From positions 31,703-95,702 of the IMG/VR virus record IMGVR_UViG_3300035211_000097: a DNA stretch of 64,000 bases, one strand, 5' to 3'. Below, piece by piece: positions 8,987 to 19,308 of the stretch. Each line of letters starts with the position of its first letter. Positions within the stretch are counted from its first letter, which is position 1. The DNA is from a virus. Under the pieces are notes generated by a model, which ran no database searches, was not told where the DNA came from, and saw only the letters and a list, made by a program, of their open reading frames with translations. Made by a program: the position numbers and the translations under genes.

Positions 8987-10402
8987 ATGAATATAAAAGA
9001 AAGCGGAGTAATAGAAGACAGAACCCCGAAGATTACAGTCGAGATAGATACATGGAACTGGGACACCGGCAAAAAGGTACGTGTTTACGATATAACCAAA
9101 CAGGTTATTCGCTACCAATTTCAGAAAACTATTAAGTCTACAGGCGGTTCCTGTACGGTAGTCATAACTCCGATAGTGGAGAGTGATAATGCCATGAACC
9201 TGTTTAATACTATGGATGTGGTGAGGATTAAAGAATATGATATCACCAAATTTATAGGTATTATACAGACTATAAATTACACTGCCACGGCAAGTAATGA
9301 CGGCAAGGTAACCACTGGTATTAATATAGGGGCCATCGGCATTAGCAGTATTTTATCATCAGCATCTATCGGTTTACAGATGGGTGCTTTGCTGGATGAA
9401 TTTGATGCTCTGGTGACTGCGATAAATGAATTACAGGTAAACTTAGGAAAAATTCTTGACGGTTTAAATACGCCCACTTATGCAGATATTGTGAAGGTTC
9501 TCTTTGAGAACTTTTTTGGTGTAGTGGACAAACTGGGAGTTACCGGGTATCGAAATTTTATAAACACATATTTTGATTTGACCACTGCTTTAGAGTCAGT
9601 GTATTCACCTACTCTGCCGAGGACATACACACCTTATTCCGGGACTGATGAAAATATAAACTTGTGGGATATTCTTTCACAATTTATAGAAGCACCACTC
9701 ATGGAAATGTGGTGTGATTGTGGCAAGCGTTCTGTAAATATTAATGGTAAGAATATTACGCTGGCAGATGGAAAAATGTACCTTATTCTTCGATCTACTC
9801 CCTATAACGATACTGCATATGGAGACAAATCAACCACAGCTTTTGATGATTTACCAGAGTATAAAATACCGGCGAGCGTAGGCACACAGCTGAGTATTGG
9901 CAGGAGTGCTTCAGAGGCGTATTCTACGTTTACAGCTATTCCTTCAGCTTTTGACTTAGGGAGTACACTGCGGAATTTAGTTGGCTCTGCGAAATATTCT
10001 GAAAAGAACTTGAATAAATATTTGTACAAACCTATAAATCTTACTCTTTATTTTCTGAGAAAAGAAAGTCTGGATGACAATTCTGAAAGGATTAACACAT
10101 CAGAAATAAATGGTACTGTAGAGGACATTTCTACTACTTTGAAAAATTGGTTTGAGGATAATGATTTTTATTTAAACGGTTCACATAAAATAATAGTTAC
10201 CGAGGATCATGATTATTTTATTGGTACCAGAGTTTTGTTAGAAATTACGAATGGTTATTTCTATTGTGAGTCTGTAAATCACAGTTTTACATATGGGGGG
10301 CAGATAACCTCTGATTTATTATTAACCAGAGGTGTGGGAAAATCCAATGAAAATAAAAGACTGCGGTTACGTGGACGGCTGTTTGAGTCTGGGAGTGAGT
10401 AA
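8987..10402 (+). CDS. Baseplate hub protein (gp27/gpD-like)
   Basis: 471 residues; ATG preceded by GGGGAT. The N-terminal beta domain (KITVEIDTW, then SCTVVITP and VVRIKEYDITKFIGIIQ) resembles the opening of hub proteins that form a trimeric ring at the tube tip. The gene is followed by a spike with an OB-fold-like start, as gp27/gp5 or gpD/gpV pairs are. The middle section (residues 120-200) is helical. Hub assignment rests on pattern and position. Confidence 0.65.
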   Translation: MNIKESGVIEDRTPKITVEIDTWNWDTGKKVRVYDITKQVIRYQFQKTIKSTGGSCTVVITPIVESDNAMNLFNTMDVVRIKEYDITKFIGIIQTINYTATASNDGKVTTGINIGAIGISSILSSASIGLQMGALLDEFDALVTAINELQVNLGKILDGLNTPTYADIVKVLFENFFGVVDKLGVTGYRNFINTYFDLTTALESVYSPTLPRTYTPYSGTDENINLWDILSQFIEAPLMEMWCDCGKRSVNINGKNITLADGKMYLILRSTPYNDTAYGDKSTTAFDDLPEYKIPASVGTQLSIGRSASEAYSTFTAIPSAFDLGSTLRNLVGSAKYSEKNLNKYLYKPINLTLYFLRKESLDDNSERINTSEINGTVEDISTTLKNWFEDNDFYLNGSHKIIVTEDHDYFIGTRVLLEITNGYFYCESVNHSFTYGGQITSDLLLTRGVGKSNENKRLRLRGRLFESGSE

Positions 10403-11245
10403 ATGAAAAAACGGCATGTAGGTTTTCAGACGGTACCACAAAATAGCATGAAGAACCTGAACAAGAAGCGGATAGTCAGAGAGATGGTTCTGGCTACTGT
10501 GAAAAAGGTTCATCCCGATAGATACACTTGTGATGTTACTACCGAAAACGGCAGTGTAATGAAAAACGTTCCGGTCATGGCTGAGTGTGGTTTAATTGGT
10601 GATACTCAGGAGATATACGGAACTTTTGATATGCCAGAAGTAGAATCTTCTGTAATAATTATATTTGTTGGAGGCACTGCCGATAAACCCTTAATTATTA
10701 ACGCTTCCTTTTTTCCTTATTTGTACGATGCATACGGTAAAAGTCAGACAGCAGTAAATTCTTCCAGTAAAGCAGAGACAAAAAAACTTTTGGAAGAGGG
10801 AAAAGAACGTTATTACCGTAAGATTTTCAAGAGTGGTACGACCGTGGAGGTCACGGATGATGGTACAATTAAAGTAGAGGTACCGAGTGGTTCCATTGTT
10901 ACTGTGGATGAGAGTAGTGACCTTATATCTATAAAGCATAATAACGGGTCTGAAATACTCGTTGATGTCAATATGTCTGTTAAGCATAATAATGGTTCCG
11001 AGATCGTCATAAACGGTTCTGAGCTGTCTGTTACACATAATAATGGGTCTAAAGTTACGATTGATGGTATCGGGATATCAGTGAAACATACCAGTGGGCC
11101 TGAGGTATATGTGGATGTTACTGGTATTACCTTGAAATCAGGGGACGCTACTATATGGCAACCGAACACATTACCCGCATGTTTGTTTTCAGGTGCGCCT
11201 CATGGTGGTGTTTCTGGTGGTATTTCGAAACTAAAGGGCGGTTGA
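10403..11245 (+). CDS. Baseplate spike protein with beta-helix repeats (gp5/gpV-like)
   Basis: 280 residues; ATG directly after the hub stop, with GGGAGTGAG upstream. Residues 25-110 look like an OB-fold (MVLATVKKVHPDRYTCDV, GTADKPLIINASF). From about residue 140 a repeated strand pattern appears (VKHNNGSEI, VTHNNGSKV, VKHTSGPEV), typical of a trimeric beta-prism that pierces the outer layer of the cell. The C-terminus (LFSGAPHGGVSGGI) has the Cys/His/Gly character of a spike tip. No lysozyme domain is visible. Confidence 0.75.
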   Translation: MKKRHVGFQTVPQNSMKNLNKKRIVREMVLATVKKVHPDRYTCDVTTENGSVMKNVPVMAECGLIGDTQEIYGTFDMPEVESSVIIIFVGGTADKPLIINASFFPYLYDAYGKSQTAVNSSSKAETKKLLEEGKERYYRKIFKSGTTVEVTDDGTIKVEVPSGSIVTVDESSDLISIKHNNGSEILVDVNMSVKHNNGSEIVINGSELSVTHNNGSKVTIDGIGISVKHTSGPEVYVDVTGITLKSGDATIWQPNTLPACLFSGAPHGGVSGGISKLKGG

Positions 11246-11246
11246 T

Positions 11247-12029
11247 TTGGGAACTGATGTTTTAGGTATAAACATTCTTAATGCTATAGACGCTCTCTCG
11301 TCTCCGAATAAATTAGTTCGTGCTGAGTTGATGAAAGCTCTGGGTAATGCTATAGAGGATTATTATTATCCATTACTTCCAGTTAGTATAACAGGACACG
11401 TAATAGATTATCCCGGAAGTTCAGCCCCGACTGGGTATTTAAAATGTGATGGATCATCGGTAAGCAGAACAACATATGCTACATTATTTTCTGTGATAGG
11501 GACTACTTTTGGTTCCGGGGACGGCTCTACTACATTTAATCTGCCGAATTTAACTGTTCCTTTATCAAGGTTATCACATGTCAGGGTAGAAAAAAATGCA
11601 GCACAAACAGTGGCTAATACTGCGGAAAAACTTATATATGGTTCTACTATTTATGATGTATACAGCGAATGGGATTCTACAAATAATCGCTTTGTGGCAT
11701 CTCAAGATGGATATTATATGTTTACATCCATGGTACAGAGTCAAAATTATTCAGAAACTACCGGCGATTATATGCACATGGAAATATATATAAATGGAAC
11801 AAAAGCAGTTCGTATGAACAAGCATGCTGTTCAATATGGGGGTACTCGTTACTGGGCATTTATCGGGGCGACTCCCTTATTTATGAATAAGGATGACTAT
11901 GCAGAAAATTGGTGGTTCGGCACAGGTTTGGGTGCGATGAATATTAGTGCTACTGGGGAGCATAATTATTTTACGATTGATCAGCAGGTGTCCGCAGATC
12001 CTAATTTGACACGTATAATTAAAACATAA
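11247..12029 (+). CDS. Phage collar-domain protein with C1q/TNF-like C-terminal domain
   Basis: 260 residues; TTG start, preceded by AAAGGGCGG. Residues about 47-100 match the phage tail-collar domain (SAPTGYLKCDGSSVSRTTY, then FNLPNL). Residues about 112-260 look like a C1q/TNF-type jelly roll (VASQDGYYMFTSM, MHMEIYINGTKAVR), a fold used by receptor-binding tips. It is likely a short fibre or baseplate-attached adhesin. Its place between spike and wedge genes is slightly unusual, since adhesins mostly follow the wedge genes. Confidence 0.7.
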   Translation: MGTDVLGINILNAIDALSSPNKLVRAELMKALGNAIEDYYYPLLPVSITGHVIDYPGSSAPTGYLKCDGSSVSRTTYATLFSVIGTTFGSGDGSTTFNLPNLTVPLSRLSHVRVEKNAAQTVANTAEKLIYGSTIYDVYSEWDSTNNRFVASQDGYYMFTSMVQSQNYSETTGDYMHMEIYINGTKAVRMNKHAVQYGGTRYWAFIGATPLFMNKDDYAENWWFGTGLGAMNISATGEHNYFTIDQQVSADPNLTRIIKT

Positions 12030-12038
12030 GAGGGGAAG

Positions 12039-13763
12039 ATGAACGTTTTAGAAAAGAGTTGGCTTTTTGAAGTCGTAGATAGAAAGACAAACTTGATACA
12101 GGAATCTTTTACTCTGGTACTCCCTCCGAAAGCTGTTACTGTAAAGGAAGGGCAACGTGTCAGTATCACAAAGACTTTTGGTGAACCACACATAGACGAT
12201 TATGGGGCTGATAATATCCAGTTGACTATAAAAGCAGAGTCTGGTACAGCGAATAAATTACCGACATTTAAGACTTCAGGGGTGTCCGGGGCTACTTCTT
12301 CGTTTGCTGCCAGTTCACAGACATATACAGGTCGGGAGGCTTTTCAGGAATTTAGAGACAATATAATGCGGTATCGTACAAAGCATAAAAATAAATATGA
12401 CAGATATGATTTGCACGTATACGATTTTGAGGATGAGTCTGCTTATGTTTGTTCTCTACTTGATTTTTCTCTGGAAAGGGTTGCCAGTACTCCATTAAGG
12501 TATCCTTTTACCATTTCTCTTTTTGTAAAGAAATTGATGAATGCTGCGTTGCGATGGAATGCTGCTGACAAAATATTAGGACAAAAATATGGTATTGATG
12601 ATGCCATCAAAGCGATAAACACAGCAATAGAAGCAGTGGACAACGTAGGTAGTTTATTGGACAAAATATCTGTGGAAGCAGTTTTTAACGCTGACAATCC
12701 TGTACTGAGGGCCTTAAACGCTCTGTCCAGTTTGAATGCTGCCGGTCAGCGATTTATCGGGAAAACAAAACAGCTTGGATTACAGCTTGATTTAATAAAA
12801 TCACGAGCGCAGAGTTATGTAGACGATGTGCAGGGAATTGTACAGTTTCCTGCCGATCTCATTAAGTCAGCAGCTGATCTGGCTTTTGAGATTGCTGTGA
12901 TTCCATCAGAAATAGTTGACTCAGCCGTGAACTCTTTTAACGATACGGTAGAGGCTTATGCAGAGATTGTGGATCATTTTAAAAGGATAGGTAATTCTAT
13001 CAGCAGGGCGTATATAGCATCGTTCAATATCGACTCAAAGAAGACAGAGGCTTCCGTGTATCCTACTGATGACGGAGACCCGGCACCACCTACTGAATCT
13101 CAGTTGCTGGGGAATTCTACTTTACTTGCTGGTACTTCTGATCTTGCTTTTTTAACAGATACAGAAACCAGTGAAATTGTTAAGTATAACAGTGAAACTA
13201 CTGTCATTGTCCGGGAGGGTATGACATTAGAGAATATTGCGAATGATGTCGGTTTGGATGACTGGGTAGCCATGGCTTCACATATGGGTATTACAAACAA
13301 TGACTTATATCCCGGAATGGAGCTTACAGTTCCTATCATAATTCCTGAATCTTCTATCGCTCAGAATGAATCTTTCATTTTAAGTGAGGGAGGCATAGAA
13401 GTTTACGGTAGGGATTTACAGGTTGATGATGACGGTGATCTGGTGGTACTGGAAAGTGGTTTATTAGGAACCATAGAAGGTGTTGAGAATGTAAAACTGG
13501 CAATAGATCGCAGATTAAAAACAGGAATAGGTAGCCTTGTCAAAAATACCGCTTATGGATTGTCGATTACAGTCGGTAATGCTGGTACAGTTATGGCTAT
13601 TAAATATTTGAAAATGGCTGTGGAATCTACCATTTTGGCTGATCCACGAATTTCTTCTGTATCAAACATCGATGTGTATACTGAAGGGGACACTTTTAAA
13701 GTGAGCTGTACCTTGCAGTTGACTGCGTTGGTTACTACAGAATATGTAGGGAGTTTAATCTAA
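12039..13763 (+). CDS. Baseplate protein: N-terminal baseplate domain + LysM + gp25-like wedge fusion
   Basis: 574 residues; ATG with GGGGAAG upstream. Residues 1-170 are a beta-rich baseplate domain (LHVYDFEDESAYVCSLLDF), residues about 180-330 are helical, residues about 385-430 match a LysM fold (VREGMTLENIANDVG, then LYPGMELTVP), and the C-terminal 110 residues resemble gp25-like wedge proteins (LAIDRRLKTGIGSL, FKVSCTLQL). In T4 the LysM-type gp53 and gp25 are separate partners in the wedge; here the functions seem to be fused. The next gene, baseplate J, fits this context. Confidence 0.65.
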   Translation: MNVLEKSWLFEVVDRKTNLIQESFTLVLPPKAVTVKEGQRVSITKTFGEPHIDDYGADNIQLTIKAESGTANKLPTFKTSGVSGATSSFAASSQTYTGREAFQEFRDNIMRYRTKHKNKYDRYDLHVYDFEDESAYVCSLLDFSLERVASTPLRYPFTISLFVKKLMNAALRWNAADKILGQKYGIDDAIKAINTAIEAVDNVGSLLDKISVEAVFNADNPVLRALNALSSLNAAGQRFIGKTKQLGLQLDLIKSRAQSYVDDVQGIVQFPADLIKSAADLAFEIAVIPSEIVDSAVNSFNDTVEAYAEIVDHFKRIGNSISRAYIASFNIDSKKTEASVYPTDDGDPAPPTESQLLGNSTLLAGTSDLAFLTDTETSEIVKYNSETTVIVREGMTLENIANDVGLDDWVAMASHMGITNNDLYPGMELTVPIIIPESSIAQNESFILSEGGIEVYGRDLQVDDDGDLVVLESGLLGTIEGVENVKLAIDRRLKTGIGSLVKNTAYGLSITVGNAGTVMAIKYLKMAVESTILADPRISSVSNIDVYTEGDTFKVSCTLQLTALVTTEYVGSLI

Positions 13764-14845
13764 TGGCTTTCGGAATAAAGAGTTTTAATACAATCGTAAG
13801 TGACATGGTCGCTTATATTACGCTTCATTCTTCCAAGATAACTGATTTCAGTCCGGGGAGTATTATGCGGTCAATGCTGGAAGGTGTTGGTATTGCTCTG
13901 GAAGATTTTTATTTTGCTACATATGTAGGGTTTAAAAATTATCTTCAGAACATACAAAAATATGTCTTTGATTTTCCACGAAAGGAGGGGCAGAAAGCTA
14001 CTGTAAATGTGGTTTTCAGCAGGACAGATACATCTTCGAGCGCAACGATCCCGGCAGGTACTGAGGTGCAGACAGCTACGGGCTTGAAATTTTATACTAC
14101 AACTCTGGTAACCATTAATGTAGGGGTTACTGATTCTGTGGCTACTGAAGTGGAAGCGGAGATTGTCGGTAAGGATTATAATGTAGGTGCTGGGACTATT
14201 AATTTGATTTCTTCAGCAGTGCCTCATGTGGACACGGTTACTAATGCAGCTTCAGCAGCAGGCGGTATCGATCAGGAAAGTGATATCTCGTACAAGGCTC
14301 GGTTCCAGCTGTATATTGAAGGATTGGGCCGATGTAATGTTGCCGGTTTACGAGCAGCTGCATTAGGTGTTGAGGGTGTAACTTCAGCTTATGTGGAAGA
14401 GCATTTTCCTCCGATCAGTGATGTGAATGCTACAATGTACATTGACGATGGTTCAGCTGGCGGTGCCAGTGCTGCGTTGGTTCAGGAAATTCAGGATTTA
14501 ATAGATGGGGACGGGACAGAAGACAATCCCGGATACAGAGCTGCCGGGGTACAGATAATAGTTGTGGCCCCTACAGTAATTCTACAGAATGTCACGGCTA
14601 CTATCGAATTGCTTACTGATATCGATCCAGCGAATGTAGACACTCAGATTAAAGAAGCCATCACTTTTTATATGGCCTCTCTGGGAGTGGATCAGGAAAT
14701 TGTCAGGGAAGAAATAGATTATGCTATAATGAATGTACACGGTGTTTATAATTGCGAGGTCACAATACCAGCAACAGATGTGGCTATCGGTGCTAATCAG
14801 GTAGGGCGTGTGGGTACCTTCAGTTTTACTTATATTGAGGTGTAA
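13763..14845 (+). CDS. Baseplate J-like protein (gp6-like wedge)
   Basis: 360 residues; ATG overlaps the preceding stop and has GGGAG upstream. The sequence shows typical baseplate J features: the opening TDFSPGSIMRSMLEG, the IPAGTEVQTATGLKFYTT segment, the GGIDQESDISYKARFQ segment and a C-terminal domain ending in VGTFSFTYIEV. Members form the wedge dimers linking hub to fibres. Confidence 0.88.
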   Translation: MAFGIKSFNTIVSDMVAYITLHSSKITDFSPGSIMRSMLEGVGIALEDFYFATYVGFKNYLQNIQKYVFDFPRKEGQKATVNVVFSRTDTSSSATIPAGTEVQTATGLKFYTTTLVTINVGVTDSVATEVEAEIVGKDYNVGAGTINLISSAVPHVDTVTNAASAAGGIDQESDISYKARFQLYIEGLGRCNVAGLRAAALGVEGVTSAYVEEHFPPISDVNATMYIDDGSAGGASAALVQEIQDLIDGDGTEDNPGYRAAGVQIIVVAPTVILQNVTATIELLTDIDPANVDTQIKEAITFYMASLGVDQEIVREEIDYAIMNVHGVYNCEVTIPATDVAIGANQVGRVGTFSFTYIEV

Positions 14846-14848
14846 ACA

Positions 14849-15631
14849 GTGAATGCTATTGATCTGTGTAATAAATCAGTAAACAAAAAAGCAGTTAACA
14901 TTTACGGTGAGAACTATGAAGCAGTTGTCGGGCAGGTAGAATTTACTCCTGAGCTGGTAATAGATGAATCGAAAGATTATAACTGCGGTGCTTTTTGTAA
15001 TGAGCTGGAATATGCCCGACTGGTCGCTACTTCCTACACAGAATCTATATCTATTGACGGAGCAGAGAACGGTGAGCTTGATTTGCTCGTAGACTCTTTT
15101 GTTAAACTGGAAAGGTTGATTTTGTACGAGAATGATGATGATTACCGGAACCGGTTTAAAGCTCTGGTTGTACAGAACAATATACCAGCATGGACAACAC
15201 GTACTGCTATTATGAACGCTCTGGGCTACTTTTTGCCGATAGAAAATATCTTTATCTGGGAGCCTTTCGATACACATGATTATTATTTTGAAGTACGGCT
15301 GAAGGGCTTGGAAGTTTTTGACGCTGATACTGCTTTTGTGGATCAGAATTATTTTGATAATTGTTTCATAGGCGGTGCCGGGGTTGGTAAAGCTAAAATA
15401 TTTGCTGATGATATTTTACCACGGATCAGAGCTGCTGGTATCCAGCATAATGTTGTGATTGTGGATAATTCATCTGAAACTATTTTCTCAGATGCATTCT
15501 TGTTGTCTACAAGAATACCTATATTGTCTGATGCAAATATTTTATGTATCAGCACAGACACAATCCTGTCAGACGCTGTGGTAATCGCTCTGGGAACAGA
15601 TACTATTACATCGGATGCAACGATAACATAA
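14849..15631 (+). CDS. Baseplate wedge / tail protein I-like protein
   Basis: 260 residues; GTG start with AGGTG upstream, three bases after baseplate J stops. In contractile phages the gene after J usually encodes tail protein I or a gp7-like wedge that carries the fibres. The last 50 residues contain an imperfect repeat (SDAFLLSTRI, SDANILCISTD, SDAVVIALGTD), probably stacked beta strands serving as the fibre attachment. Function is inferred from order. Confidence 0.55.
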   Translation: MNAIDLCNKSVNKKAVNIYGENYEAVVGQVEFTPELVIDESKDYNCGAFCNELEYARLVATSYTESISIDGAENGELDLLVDSFVKLERLILYENDDDYRNRFKALVVQNNIPAWTTRTAIMNALGYFLPIENIFIWEPFDTHDYYFEVRLKGLEVFDADTAFVDQNYFDNCFIGGAGVGKAKIFADDILPRIRAAGIQHNVVIVDNSSETIFSDAFLLSTRIPILSDANILCISTDTILSDAVVIALGTDTITSDATIT

Positions 15632-15640
15632 GGATTTTAT

Positions 15641-17464
15641 ATGAAGTTTAACGAGGGAAAAGGGTTATATACATTAAATGTTCTGACAGATGAACAGGTG
15701 ACCAAGAAGGACTTGGACGGCTTTGTGGTGTCAAAGTATAAAAATGCCAACTTTCACCTCACAGCGATAGCACAGCGAGGGCTCGTGGCGAATTACAGGC
15801 AGGAGAGGATTACCGGGGTATGCTTCACCGGGGTACATTGTGTACCGTACATATCCGGGCTTACTATTACCATATCTGCCGGGTGTGTAATGAGCTTTCT
15901 GGGTAGATATGTGACAAGCGATTACTGGGGATATTTGAACGCACCCGGTGAGAGCTTTTTCGTTATTCTTACCGACACGACTGCTTCTTTTGCTACTGCT
16001 GATCTTACATCTGACAGATATGATACCGTACAGGTTCGTCCGGTAATCACTTCTTCAATAGCTAAAGAGCGTGACTTTTTAAATCCGTTCGATCTGTCTA
16101 TCTCTCCGACAACAATCGACACAAAAAGAAGCGTTACTTTCGAGGTGAGTGTAATTACAGGTACGCCGGGTGCAGGTGTGGCTCCGGCTACAGTAGAGGG
16201 GTATATCAAGATCGCTGAGGTTAAGATACCAGCGAATGCTACCGGTTTGACGGCTACTGAAGTGTTCGGAATACGTGATTGTAACTTGTGGACTACAGAA
16301 GAAAACAGCATGCACTATCTGAATGATTTTCTTTTGAATGAACACTCAAAAAGTTCATATCAGGCCAGATATAATCAACAGAGATTTTTGACTATACCGA
16401 GTGCTTCAGCACCTACAGGTATGGATATTCGTGCAGGTGTTCCACGGAAAAACATAGCATATTCCAAGCAGCTGGGAATTTATTTATTTCCTTATGTCAG
16501 TACAGTTTCTAATCAGGGAATTCTTAAATCACCGAATATGCTGTATTGGAGAACAGATCACACGAATACACCTACTCCGGGGTCTGATACTTACGGCACG
16601 GTATTCTGGGATGATAGCCTTGAATTATTTATAGCTGCTGGTATTAATGGTACCACAGGATATATACATACTTCTCCGGGAGGGACTATATGGACACAGA
16701 GATTGTCAATTACAGTAGACTCTGGGTCTACTCCGAGCGAGATTATCCGGGTACATAAAGAGGGTGTTGTAGCCTGTGGCTTTGTTGTGAGTGGAGGCGT
16801 TAATCTGTACTCATCTATTAACGGAACTTCGTGGAGTCTGGAAGCCTCTGCAATTGTTAACTCAGACGGACATTGCAGGCTGATAAGTAATGAAAGAACA
16901 GGGACAGTAATATGCCTTGGCCGAAAAAGCACAGGTGGTGATTATCTGGCCATTTGTTATACCACTATTGATGCATGGCAGAATATATCAAGTAATTTGC
17001 CGTTGTATTCAGTGTTTAGTGGATCGGCTACTTACGTGAGATACTGTGATATTGCTTACAATAAATATCTGGATTTGTATGTGATTGCTGGATATTATGA
17101 TGTAGGTGGTAATGTTTATCCGTGTATGATTTATTCACATGATGGTGAATTCTGGGGAATTTCTAATATGGAGAATTCACCTTCTGCGTTTACTTCATTA
17201 GAAATGATTGTGGTATCTATTGACGGAGGTTTTGTCTGTTATTCTATATCCAATTTAACTGTCATGGGCGGTATTTGGAAATCAGCTACAGGTATTGACT
17301 GGGAAAATGTGGACGATGAAATGACCACAAGGCTGGAAGGAATAAAAGACTCTACATATACTTTTGGAGTTGATGATATTTTAATCTGTGAATGCAATCA
17401 CAATGAAGTAACCGGGGTGTTTATGATTGACTCTGGTACAATGCAGGAAGCATGGTTTATATAG
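15641..17464 (+). CDS. Tail fibre / receptor-binding protein 1 with propeller-like repeats
   Basis: 607 residues; ATG with AGGA upstream. First of three tandem paralogues. Residues 1-230 form a shared anchor region containing TPGAGVAPATVEGYIKIAEV and LWTTEENSMHYLNDF. The remainder holds repeated strands of the type SPGGTIWTQ, SINGTSWSLEA, SHDGEFWGIS, SATGIDWENV, which resemble BNR/sialidase-type beta-propeller blades. Such domains commonly bind or cleave surface glycans. No catalytic residues can be assigned. Confidence 0.72.
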   Translation: MKFNEGKGLYTLNVLTDEQVTKKDLDGFVVSKYKNANFHLTAIAQRGLVANYRQERITGVCFTGVHCVPYISGLTITISAGCVMSFLGRYVTSDYWGYLNAPGESFFVILTDTTASFATADLTSDRYDTVQVRPVITSSIAKERDFLNPFDLSISPTTIDTKRSVTFEVSVITGTPGAGVAPATVEGYIKIAEVKIPANATGLTATEVFGIRDCNLWTTEENSMHYLNDFLLNEHSKSSYQARYNQQRFLTIPSASAPTGMDIRAGVPRKNIAYSKQLGIYLFPYVSTVSNQGILKSPNMLYWRTDHTNTPTPGSDTYGTVFWDDSLELFIAAGINGTTGYIHTSPGGTIWTQRLSITVDSGSTPSEIIRVHKEGVVACGFVVSGGVNLYSSINGTSWSLEASAIVNSDGHCRLISNERTGTVICLGRKSTGGDYLAICYTTIDAWQNISSNLPLYSVFSGSATYVRYCDIAYNKYLDLYVIAGYYDVGGNVYPCMIYSHDGEFWGISNMENSPSAFTSLEMIVVSIDGGFVCYSISNLTVMGGIWKSATGIDWENVDDEMTTRLEGIKDSTYTFGVDDILICECNHNEVTGVFMIDSGTMQEAWFI

Positions 17465-17473
17465 AGGTGGTGT

Positions 17474-19306
17474 ATGAGATTAAATGACGGCAGAGGTTTG
17501 ATGAGTCACAGATACAATACTGATGAAATTGTGTCTGTAGAAGATTTTAAAAACATGTCGATAGTGGAACAGAGAAACCTGACTAATTTTTTGGCATTGT
17601 ATGTCATGAACACTTTTTCTACTGAAGAGCTTATAACCAATGATCTTTTTAATGTTTGTCTGGGAGGTGTTACTATACAGCAGACAGACTGGGATAATAG
17701 TTTAGGAATGACTATAAATATATTACCGGGTGTCATTTTGTCTTTTAATGGGTATTTGAACAGTGCAGACTGGTCGTTGGTTCCCGGAGATGGTGAAGTG
17801 ACTGCTGTATGTGTACCTGATGATATGGAACTTGTATGTTCTCCCATGGCTCTGAATTACAGGGGTAATGTAGAAATACGATGTATCAGGGATACGCTTG
17901 AAGAGAGTAATCGCAAATTTAGAAATCCTTCCACTCTGGCTGTTACTGAGTCTGATATAGATACTCGTGCACATTTCACGATACAAGCACAGTTTGTGGC
18001 TGGTACTTCTATTACAGCCCCAGCGGTAACAGCAGGATGGATAAAAATTGCAGAGGTAGAAACTAATTCCGGTGATCAGGCCGTTATGTCTCTGTATGAA
18101 ATAGATCAATGGACAAGTGGAGCAGACACCGTTAAGCATATAAACTCAGTGGAGCGTAATGCTTTAACTGAACATCTTCCTATGTTCAAGGCCGGGGTAC
18201 AAGGCGCAGAGTCTACACAGTTTGTGCATGCTACTTATGATAGAGTACAGGGAAAAGCGTTGTGGTCGGCTGAAAAAGACAGTTACTATTTAGCCTCAGA
18301 ATTGGACGGAACTTCATCTTATTGGAGCTTTGGATATTCTCAGAATGGCAAGGACTGGACTTTTAACGATATTTCAGGTGATCTTGCTACTGTATATGAC
18401 TTGGCCTACAGTCCTGTCTTAGACAGATTTGTTGTTGCTGGTTTGAATGCTTCTGGGGGTATTGTCTTCTTTTATTCAGATGTAGGTAGTGTGACTACTT
18501 TTACTTTTGTAGCTACAGCATATACTTCCAATGCGCACATAAAAAATATTATATGGAGTGAAAAATTACAGCAATTTGTAGCGGTCGGGGGTGAAACAAC
18601 TATTGGCACTTCTTTCTGTTTTATATCGTCTGACGGAATTTCATGGTCAGTAAATAATATATCTGCAATACAAAGATATGTGTCACAGATTACATATTCA
18701 GAAGCGTTTGGTTATTTTTGTGTTTTAGTTGGACACACGTCTAATGTTTACAGTTATACTTCTGAGGACTGTGTGACATGGACAGTAGGAACTAAAATAA
18801 ATGCGACGACAGCGACAGCGCATGATATAGATGATCCAAACGGCATTATACTGATGTATAATGAGTCACTGAATTTATGGGTTGCTGTTCTTAAAAGCAA
18901 TGTTACTGTAGATTATCTTGAGTCCAGTTATTCCCGTGATGGAGTAAATTGGAGCGGTGGTGTTTATGTCTGTCCTTTCGGAGCAATTGGTGATTATTAT
19001 GAAAGCGGTGCCTTGCATATACACGGATCAGAGTCTTTAGACTCCATAGGTGTCTTCATGATTGCCGGGTGGGAGGGAATTTCCTATTACACTAAAGACG
19101 GTGTGTCGTGGTATTCTTTAAGATCATCGATAATGAAATCAAGGTCATTAGATGGTCGTATAGGTTATGTCGCTGGGGCAGGGCAGGACAACAGGATATA
19201 TTCTCTGGTATGGAATTCATTACGTGCTGAGTTATTGGTTGTGAAAAAGCAGTCATTTTTTAATGGCGGTACTCCAAGCCCTCAGGTTATCGTGGAGGTT
19301 TGTTAA
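17474..19306 (+). CDS. Tail fibre / receptor-binding protein 2 (paralogue)
   Basis: 610 residues; ATG with AGGTGGTG upstream. It shares the anchor architecture of its neighbour (TAPAVTAGWIKIAEVET, QWTSGADTVKHINSV) and the same kind of propeller blades (SQNGKDWTFND, SSDGISWSVNN, SRDGVNWSGG, TKDGVSWYSL). The blades diverge from those in the flanking paralogues, as expected for adhesins under diversifying selection. Confidence 0.72.
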   Translation: MRLNDGRGLMSHRYNTDEIVSVEDFKNMSIVEQRNLTNFLALYVMNTFSTEELITNDLFNVCLGGVTIQQTDWDNSLGMTINILPGVILSFNGYLNSADWSLVPGDGEVTAVCVPDDMELVCSPMALNYRGNVEIRCIRDTLEESNRKFRNPSTLAVTESDIDTRAHFTIQAQFVAGTSITAPAVTAGWIKIAEVETNSGDQAVMSLYEIDQWTSGADTVKHINSVERNALTEHLPMFKAGVQGAESTQFVHATYDRVQGKALWSAEKDSYYLASELDGTSSYWSFGYSQNGKDWTFNDISGDLATVYDLAYSPVLDRFVVAGLNASGGIVFFYSDVGSVTTFTFVATAYTSNAHIKNIIWSEKLQQFVAVGGETTIGTSFCFISSDGISWSVNNISAIQRYVSQITYSEAFGYFCVLVGHTSNVYSYTSEDCVTWTVGTKINATTATAHDIDDPNGIILMYNESLNLWVAVLKSNVTVDYLESSYSRDGVNWSGGVYVCPFGAIGDYYESGALHIHGSESLDSIGVFMIAGWEGISYYTKDGVSWYSLRSSIMKSRSLDGRIGYVAGAGQDNRIYSLVWNSLRAELLVVKKQSFFNGGTPSPQVIVEVC

Positions 19307-19308
19307 TT

